8,259 nucleotides of DNA, taken from NCBI GenBank assembly GCA_018663565.1, contig JABJQE010000042.1, forward strand, positions 1-8,259, read 5' to 3'. The notes below the pieces were generated by a model, which had not been told where the DNA came from, did not search any database, and worked only from the letters and a program-made list of their open reading frames with translations. The position numbers and the translations under genes are program-made. This document shows positions 1 through 5,160 of the stretch, one piece after another. This DNA comes from Phycisphaerae bacterium (GTDB taxonomy: Bacteria; Planctomycetota; Phycisphaerae; Phycisphaerales; SM1A02). Each line of letters opens with the position of its first letter. Position 1 is the stretch's first letter.

Positions 1-206
1 ATGTCGTCATCGCTGAACCGCTCGATTCCATCTCGGGCCCGATCAAGCAGATCACTCAGGGTCATATCCTGTCGAGCAATACCAACAATAGGAACGTGCA
101 AAGCGTGGCGACGTTCCATGGCGTATAGGGATGGCAATATTTTCCGATGCGCAAGATCCCCAGTCACACCAAATATGACAAAGGCGTCAGCACGCTGCCG
201 GCTCAT
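1..206 (-). CDS. zwf: Glucose-6-phosphate 1-dehydrogenase, N-terminal part (runs off left edge)
   Basis: Reading the minus strand from ATG at 206 gives 68 open codons up to the window edge. The product begins MSRQRADAFVIFGVTGDLAH and continues RKILPSLYAM, which is the nucleotide-binding N-terminus of glucose-6-phosphate dehydrogenase (family pattern G-x-(S/T)-G-D-L-A-x-(R/K)-K-L-x-P-x-L). The enzyme oxidises glucose-6-phosphate to 6-phosphogluconolactone, the first step of the oxidative pentose phosphate pathway, in the cytosol. Arg45 in the GIAR motif at the end of the second beta strand matches the residue that contacts the 2'-phosphate of NADP in this family, so NADP use is likely. Its ATG overlaps the gnd stop (ATGA, 203-206), and a purine-rich GAGAAGAAG lies just upstream inside gnd, which indicates translational coupling. 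The catalytic His and the C-terminal domain lie outside the window, so intactness cannot be judged. Confidence 0.9.
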   Translation of the reverse strand, partial: MSRQRADAFVIFGVTGDLAHRKILPSLYAMERRHALHVPIVGIARQDMTLSDLLDRARDGIERFSDDD

Positions 207-1216
207 GACTTCTTCTCAACATGACCGCCGAACTGGTGCCGCATTGCAGACAGCACACGCCTTCCAAACTCATCCTCGTTCCGTGATGCAAATCGCTGGA
301 ACAACGCCGCAGCAAGAACTGGACTTGGCGCACCGGTTTCGATTGCGGCTTCGAGTGTCCAGCGACCTTCTCCAGAATCTGACACGCGGCCGCTGAAAGT
401 ATCAAGCGATGGATCTTCATGAAGTGCCGCAGCAGTCAAGTCAAGCAGCCACGACTCAATGACGCTGCCCCGCCGCCACAACTCTGTAATAGCAGGCAAA
501 TCAAGTTCGTACTGATATGCTTCGGGATGACGCAGGGGCGTCGTTTCAGCGTCGGCATCTCGATCTCGCAGGCCAGCCGAGGCGTGTTTCAGCACTCCGA
601 GTCCTTCAGCGTAGGCGGCCATCGCGCCGTACTCAATGCCGTTGTGCACCATCTTGACGAAGTGACCCGCTCCGCTTGGTCCACAATGCAACCATCCTTG
701 CTCGGCCGAGGATGGTTCGCCGCTACATCCAGGCGTTCGGCTGGCCGCTTCAACTCCGGGTGCAAGAGACTGCACCACTGGTTCTACCAATGTGACGGCG
801 TGATCATCACCGCCAACCATGACGCAATACCCGCGTTCTTGCCCCCAAACACCACCGCTTACGCCTGCGTCTACGTAATGGATACCGCCATCTGCAAGTT
901 CCTTCCCGCGACGAATATCGTCACGCCACATGCTGTTGCCACCATCAACCAGTACGTCACCTTCAGTCAGATGTGGTTCCACTGATTCAATGACCGCATC
1001 GACAATGCCGGCGGGAACCATCATCCACACAACGCGTGGCAGGTCCATTTTCGCAGCAAGTTCTTCAATCGTTGCGGCGCCAACCGCTCCGTCTTGCACT
1101 AATGCCTCGACGGCTTCGGGGTTCACATCCCACACGACACAATCATGCCCCGCGGCAATCAATCGCCGGACCATGCCGGCGCCCATACGCCCAAGACCAA
1201 TCATTGCCAATTGCAT
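203..1216 (-). CDS. gnd: 6-phosphogluconate dehydrogenase, decarboxylating, short (GndA/YqeC-like) type
   Basis: This 337-residue cytosolic enzyme oxidatively decarboxylates 6-phosphogluconate to ribulose-5-phosphate. The Rossmann motif GLGRMGAGM is at residues 7-15. The substrate-binding VSGGVWG motif is at about 119-125, followed by ERGYCVMVGG. The catalytic block GHFVKMVHNGIEY (184-196) carries Lys188, Asn192 and Glu195, and the C-terminal RVSDSGEGRW motif is at 277-286. The length of 300-340 residues is typical of the short class, against about 470 for the E. coli-type enzyme. The second beta strand ends in VVWDVN with Asp30, where NADP-dependent Gnd enzymes carry an Asn-Arg-Thr motif, so NAD preference is inferred. 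The ATG at 1216 has an AAGGGG ribosome-binding site 7 nt upstream. The gene sits 26 nt after the RpiB-Tal fusion and overlaps zwf by 4 nt, so it is the middle gene of an apparent operon. It appears intact. Confidence 0.95.
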   Translation of the reverse strand: MQLAMIGLGRMGAGMVRRLIAAGHDCVVWDVNPEAVEALVQDGAVGAATIEELAAKMDLPRVVWMMVPAGIVDAVIESVEPHLTEGDVLVDGGNSMWRDDIRRGKELADGGIHYVDAGVSGGVWGQERGYCVMVGGDDHAVTLVEPVVQSLAPGVEAASRTPGCSGEPSSAEQGWLHCGPSGAGHFVKMVHNGIEYGAMAAYAEGLGVLKHASAGLRDRDADAETTPLRHPEAYQYELDLPAITELWRRGSVIESWLLDLTAAALHEDPSLDTFSGRVSDSGEGRWTLEAAIETGAPSPVLAAALFQRFASRNEDEFGRRVLSAMRHQFGGHVEKKS

Positions 1217-1223
1217 GGCGGGA

Positions 1224-1229
1224 CCCCTT
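1224..1229 (-). promoter_or_regulatory. Ribosome-binding site of gnd
   Basis: The minus strand reads AAGGGG here, 7 nt before the ATG at 1216, in the 26-nt gap after the stop of the RpiB-Tal gene. It supports ATG 1216 as the start. Confidence 0.55.
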
Positions 1230-1242
1230 CTACTCCTGAGGA

Positions 1243-2760
1243 CTATGTCGACTGCAAGTTGCCAAGTTTCGACTCTATGGTTTCAAGAAGATGCCGCCAC
1301 GACGCGACGAATGCATCCGCCCCTTCGGTCTGCAACTTCAGAGCAAGTGCCGGGATATCAACGCCAGCTGCCTCATAGCCCGCGATCACCCGATCTGCCT
1401 CTTGCCATGACGCTTCGTTCAGAACACCATCGACGATGCCATGATCGGCAAAGGCAATCAGCGTTGGCTCTGGAATCGTATTGATTGAATCAACGGCAAT
1501 CAACGCCGTGACATAGGTCGTATCTAGAAGCGATGGGTCCTTCGTACTCGTACTCGCCATCAACAGCTTTTGCCGCCGAGCACCCTTGGCTTCCATCGCT
1601 TTGAATCGGTCACTCGTGAAGAGTTCTTCGCACGCGCGGTGGCACCGAGTGGCGCAGGCCACGCCCAACTTGTTCTTCAAGTCATCGCCCACAAGATCTG
1701 CTGTTGGCGTATCCCATCGCGACACGAACACAGAAGCCACGGAGAACACTTTCGCATCAAGTCCTGCCTCAAGTCGTCGCTCAATGCCACGAATATAGGC
1801 TTCGGCCGCAGTACGGTATTGAGCCTCATCAAAGAGCAATGTGACATTGACGTTTACCCCACGGAAGATCAGTTCTTCGACTGCTTCGGCCCCCTCGGGC
1901 GTGCCGGGCACCTTGATCAGAAGATTGTCGCGGCCCATTCGGGCAAAGAGTGATGTGCCCTGCTCAATAGTCGTTGCTGCATCGGCCGCAAGAAGCGGGG
2001 ATACCTCAAGTGAAACGCACCCGTCGTTGCCATCTGTAACATCCCACGCTGTACGCAGCAAGTCGGCAGCTCGCGAGAGATCGTCAATGGCAAGATCAAA
2101 GAAGATCGACTCGGCATCGCTTCCCGACATCGAGTCGTCGTACAGATCGCTGCCTGAGATGGCTTTGTCGAAAATCGACGGGTTGCTTGTTAAACCGGTC
2201 ACACAGTTGTCGCTGATGTAGCGAGCGAGCGTGCCATCATCAAGAATGTCGCGGCGGATGTAATCGAGCCAGGCCGCTTGTCCAGCTTGAGTGAGTGTGT
2301 AGAGCGGGTTCACAGTCCTTCTCCTCTCAATGTCAATAATCTGTGCAAGACGACGGCGATATCGATCGAGCGGTTGGAACTCGGCGAGCAGATAAGCGCG
2401 AGTAATCTCAATTGCTGGCTCGGGTCCAATGACTCGCGTGCCAAGCGTCAAGACGTTGACGGCATCATGCTCGACCATCTGGTGAGCTGTGTAGGTGTCA
2501 TGCGCGGTCGCAGCTCGGATGCCGGGAAAGCGATTTGCGGCGAGGGTCATGCCAGCACCGGACCCACACAGCAAAATGCCGCGTTGAGCGCGTCCGGTGA
2601 TCAATTCGGTACAGAGTGCCTCAGCCGCGATTGGAAAGTCGACCCGCTCGCCCTCTTCGGGGCCCACGAGTACCGCCTCATGGCCAAGCGAACGTACGAC
2701 TTCAGCGAGCGTGGCTCGCATCGTCAATCCTGCATGATCACCAGCAAGTACGACACGCAT
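1243..2760 (-). CDS. rpiB-tal: Fused ribose-5-phosphate isomerase B / transaldolase
   Basis: This 505-residue protein joins two non-consecutive pentose phosphate enzymes. Residues 1 to about 147 are a full RpiB/LacA domain: GDHAG near the N-terminus (His9), LLCGSGAGM with the catalytic-type Cys65, His98 and GTRVIG. Residues from about 150 to 505 are a complete transaldolase of the type also found in Tal-Pgi fusions: LTSNPSIFD (about 190-198), Glu252, LLIKVPGT with the expected Schiff-base Lys283, NVNVTLLFD (303-311) and SVFVSRWD (343-350). Almost no linker separates the domains; NPLYTLTQAGQ follows ERRRTV directly. RpiB interconverts ribulose-5- and ribose-5-phosphate, and Tal moves a dihydroxyacetone unit between sugar phosphates. 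A GTG at 2784 could start an 8-residue longer form, but ATG 2760 has GGAGG 8 nt upstream and fits the family N-terminus (MRVVLAGDHAG). It is the first gene of an apparent operon with gnd and zwf. Confidence 0.93.
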   Translation of the reverse strand: MRVVLAGDHAGLTMRATLAEVVRSLGHEAVLVGPEEGERVDFPIAAEALCTELITGRAQRGILLCGSGAGMTLAANRFPGIRAATAHDTYTAHQMVEHDAVNVLTLGTRVIGPEPAIEITRAYLLAEFQPLDRYRRRLAQIIDIERRRTVNPLYTLTQAGQAAWLDYIRRDILDDGTLARYISDNCVTGLTSNPSIFDKAISGSDLYDDSMSGSDAESIFFDLAIDDLSRAADLLRTAWDVTDGNDGCVSLEVSPLLAADAATTIEQGTSLFARMGRDNLLIKVPGTPEGAEAVEELIFRGVNVNVTLLFDEAQYRTAAEAYIRGIERRLEAGLDAKVFSVASVFVSRWDTPTADLVGDDLKNKLGVACATRCHRACEELFTSDRFKAMEAKGARRQKLLMASTSTKDPSLLDTTYVTALIAVDSINTIPEPTLIAFADHGIVDGVLNEASWQEADRVIAGYEAAGVDIPALALKLQTEGADAFVASWRHLLETIESKLGNLQST

Positions 2761-2867
2761 GAGAGAGGCCTCCAAAGCGGGCACGATAGCGGAAATGGGG
2801 GCTCGGCTTCGACACGAGAGTTGGAGGGGTCGAGAGCAGGAGATGGCGAGCAGCTCGGTGCAGTATC
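2761..2867. promoter_or_regulatory. Divergent control region between the two operons
   Basis: These 107 bases hold no gene of their own and separate the start of the minus-strand pentose phosphate operon from the start of the plus-strand glucose/glycogen operon, so promoters for both should lie here. The octamer GCACGATA (2781-2788) and its exact complement TATCGTGC (2864-2871) form a widely spaced inverted pair, placing TATCGTGC upstream of the start on each strand. TATCGT matches four of six bases of a sigma-70 -10 box (TATAAT), but I see no convincing -35 at the right distance on either strand. The octamers may be -10 elements, operator half-sites, or chance. The regulatory assignment rests mainly on the divergent geometry. 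Confidence 0.6.
2769..2773 (-). promoter_or_regulatory. Strong Shine-Dalgarno that sets the RpiB-Tal start
   Basis: The minus strand reads GGAGG, 8 nt before ATG 2760. It lies downstream of the alternative GTG at 2784, so it argues for the shorter start. Confidence 0.7.
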
Positions 2868-3533
2868 GTGCTCGCTGTGGACATTCTCACCATTGATATT
2901 GGCGGTACGAACCTCAAGATCCTTCGCTCCGGCGCCGAGAAACGGCGGAAGGTCAAATCGGGGAAACACCTCACGCCCGAGGTCATGGTGCAGACTGTCA
3001 CGGATGTCTGCGAAGGCTGGTCCTGGGAGGCCGTTTCGATTGGATATCCATCGCCAGTCATTGGCGGCAAACCGCTACTCAACCCGACCAACCTCGGCCC
3101 CGGCTGGGTGGGGTTTGATTTTGAGGCGGCCTTTGGCTGCCCGGTCCGCATTATGAACGATGCGGCCATGCAAGCACTCGGCAGTTATCACGGCGGCCGC
3201 ATGCTCTTTCTTGGCCTCGGCACCGGACTTGGTTCTGCCATGATTCAGAATGGGCATCTGGAGCCTCTTGAGCTCGGCCACATGCCATTCAAAGATGGCA
3301 AGTGCTTTGAATACTTCACAGGCAAACGCGGGCTCAAGCGCCTGGGCTTCGACGCATGGCGTGATGTGGTGTTTGAAGTCGTCGATCAATTCGTGTCGGC
3401 CATCGACCCTGACTACGTCGTGCTTGGCGGCGGTAATGTCAAAAAACTCGACGAGCTTCCTCCACGATGTGAACGTGGAAGTAATGCCAACGCCTTCGTC
3501 GGAGGCTCTCGTCTCTGGGAGGACGACCAATGA
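2868..3533 (+). CDS. ROK-family sugar kinase, polyphosphate-glucokinase-like
   Basis: This 221-residue protein is a small cytosolic ROK kinase. The phosphate-binding motif DIGGTNLK is at 10-17, the catalytic-Asp motif IMNDAA at 95-100 (Asp98), the second phosphate motif LGLGTGLGS at 115-123, LELGH at 134-138, and VVLGGGN at 184-190 near the C-terminus. The zinc-binding CxCGxxGC cluster of many ROK proteins is absent, as in the short polyphosphate-glucokinase-like branch. With pgi directly downstream and a debranching enzyme after that, phosphorylation of glucose to glucose-6-phosphate is the likely role; whether ATP or polyphosphate is the donor cannot be read from sequence. The start is uncertain. 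GTG 2868 and GTG 2877 are both in frame, no ATG is available nearby, and neither has a clear Shine-Dalgarno; GTG 2877 gives the more family-like N-terminus. The 3' end overlaps pgi by 4 nt (ATGA). Confidence 0.85.
   Translation: MLAVDILTIDIGGTNLKILRSGAEKRRKVKSGKHLTPEVMVQTVTDVCEGWSWEAVSIGYPSPVIGGKPLLNPTNLGPGWVGFDFEAAFGCPVRIMNDAAMQALGSYHGGRMLFLGLGTGLGSAMIQNGHLEPLELGHMPFKDGKCFEYFTGKRGLKRLGFDAWRDVVFEVVDQFVSAIDPDYVVLGGGNVKKLDELPPRCERGSNANAFVGGSRLWEDDQ
3517..3522 (+). promoter_or_regulatory. Ribosome-binding site of pgi
   Basis: GGGAGG lies inside the last codons of the kinase gene, 7 nt before the pgi ATG at 3530. It supports this start and translational coupling through the ATGA overlap. Confidence 0.75.
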
Positions 3534-5155
3534 GCGAAGCTTGGGACACACTACGATCACACCGCCAGGAGCTCGATGGCATTTCCCTAGCCTCGCTTAT
3601 CGATGCGGCGGATCGTGACCAACACTTCACCCACCAACTCGGTGATCTGCATGTTGACCTGACACGCCACCTCGCTACAGATCAGACACTTGAGTTACTC
3701 TTCGACCTCGCTCGTGAGCGACGTGTTGAGGCCCTGCGCGATGCCATGTTCTCCGGTGAACCTGTCAATACAACAGAAGGCCGGGCAGCCCTGCATATTG
3801 CTCTTCGCAATCAATCGGACCGCCCCATTCTTGCAGGTGGTGTGAATGTCATGCCTGAAGTCAATGCGGTGCTTCGCAAGATGCAAGCATTTTGCGAGTC
3901 CGTCCACAATGGCACATGGCGTGGATCTACAGACCAACGCATTGAAACCGTTATCAATATTGGCATCGGTGGTTCAGATCTTGGGCCAGCCATGGCAACA
4001 GAAGCACTCCGGCCATGGTGGTCTAATGGTCTTCGCGTTCGATTTGTATCGAATGTAGATCCATCCCACCTCTCCGACACGATTCGAGATCTTGATCCAC
4101 AGACGACGCTGTTCATCATCGCGTCCAAGACATTCGGCACCCAAGAAACGCTGACCAATGCCCATGCGGCGCGACGTTGGATTGCCAAGGCCCTTGGCGA
4201 AACTGCCGTGTCGAGACACTTTGTAGCCGTCTCAACCAACGCTGATCGTGTGGCCGCGTTCGGAATCGACACTGACAATATGTTCGAGTTCTGGGACTGG
4301 GTTGGCGGACGGTATTCCATGTGGTCTGCGATTGGACTCTCGATTGCCATGGCTATCGGATTCAACCAGTTCACCGCACTCCTTAAGGGCGCGCATGAAA
4401 TGGACTGCCACTTCCGCGATGCGCCCATGCACAAGAACATTCCAATACTCCTGGGACTCATGGACTGCTGGTACCGCGAATGCTGGGACTGCCAATCTCG
4501 CGCTGTACTGCCCTATGACCAACATCTGCATCGCCTGCCGGCCTACCTCCAACAACTCGAAATGGAAAGCAACGGCAAACGCACCCGAATCGATGGCTCG
4601 CCAACCACCGAAGGCACCGCCATGATCGTCTGGGGTGAACCTGGAACCAATGGACAGCACTCCTTCCACCAAATGCTGCATCAAGGCACAACACTCGTCC
4701 CGTGTGACTTTCTTGTTGCCGCAACGCCAACCGAATCGGTCGATGACGACCGCTATGACATCCTGTTCGCCAATTGCCTCGCACAAGCCCAAGCCCTTGC
4801 TCGAGGCCACGGCCTAGACAACATTAGGGCTGAACTAGAGGAAACCGGGCTCAGTGAGAGCGACATCAGCACGCTTGCCACGCAAAAAGTCATGCCCGGG
4901 AATCGCCCCTCAACAACCTTCCTCTACCGCCAACTCGACCCCGCCACACTCGGCCGCCTAATCGCCCTCTTTGAGCACCGAGTCTTTGTGCAGGGCGCAG
5001 TGTGGGGAATCGATTCATTTGATCAGTGGGGTGTTGAACTTGGCAAACACCTCGCCACCGAGATCTTGCCGGGTGTGGTTGATGGCTCAGCAACGCAAGG
5101 TGATGCCACCACGCGTCGACTCACGATGCATATGGACGCGCTTCGTCGCGGCTAA
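3530..5155 (+). CDS. pgi: Glucose-6-phosphate isomerase
   Basis: This 541-residue cytosolic enzyme interconverts glucose-6-phosphate and fructose-6-phosphate. It shows the full set of family landmarks in order: IGIGGSDLGP (144-153), VSNVDPSH (173-180), the phosphate-binding SKTFGTQET (199-207), MESNGK with catalytic Glu346, signature GEPGTNGQHSFHQ (369-381) with catalytic His377, and the C-terminal signature from VFVQGAVWG to VELGK with Lys506. Length is that of the long bacterial/eukaryotic type (about 545-550). The ATG at 3530 follows GGGAGG at 7 nt and overlaps the stop of the ROK kinase gene. The debranching enzyme gene begins 5 nt after its TAA, so the three genes form an apparent operon. 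It is a stand-alone Pgi, although the transaldolase encoded nearby belongs to a type that elsewhere is fused to Pgi. No frameshift or missing catalytic residue was seen. Confidence 0.97.
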   Translation: MSEAWDTLRSHRQELDGISLASLIDAADRDQHFTHQLGDLHVDLTRHLATDQTLELLFDLARERRVEALRDAMFSGEPVNTTEGRAALHIALRNQSDRPILAGGVNVMPEVNAVLRKMQAFCESVHNGTWRGSTDQRIETVINIGIGGSDLGPAMATEALRPWWSNGLRVRFVSNVDPSHLSDTIRDLDPQTTLFIIASKTFGTQETLTNAHAARRWIAKALGETAVSRHFVAVSTNADRVAAFGIDTDNMFEFWDWVGGRYSMWSAIGLSIAMAIGFNQFTALLKGAHEMDCHFRDAPMHKNIPILLGLMDCWYRECWDCQSRAVLPYDQHLHRLPAYLQQLEMESNGKRTRIDGSPTTEGTAMIVWGEPGTNGQHSFHQMLHQGTTLVPCDFLVAATPTESVDDDRYDILFANCLAQAQALARGHGLDNIRAELEETGLSESDISTLATQKVMPGNRPSTTFLYRQLDPATLGRLIALFEHRVFVQGAVWGIDSFDQWGVELGKHLATEILPGVVDGSATQGDATTRRLTMHMDALRRG

Positions 5156-5160
5156 GACCG

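Noticed and set aside
419..985. 188-codon plus-strand open frame opposite gnd
   Set aside because: It lies wholly antisense to conserved gnd motifs, including the catalytic block, and has no credible domain.
2761..2784. Upstream GTG start giving the RpiB-Tal protein 8 extra residues
   Set aside because: The GGAGG ribosome-binding site lies between this GTG and ATG 2760, and the family N-terminus starts at the ATG.
2278..3156. 292-codon plus-strand open frame across the RpiB-Tal 5' half, the divergent region and the kinase start
   Set aside because: It is antisense to conserved RpiB-Tal coding and overlaps the kinase in another frame. Its product is rich in Ser, Arg and Gly with no recognisable domain.
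3811..4461. 216-codon minus-strand open frame opposite pgi
   Set aside because: It is the antisense shadow of a strongly conserved pgi segment, and its product has no family motif.
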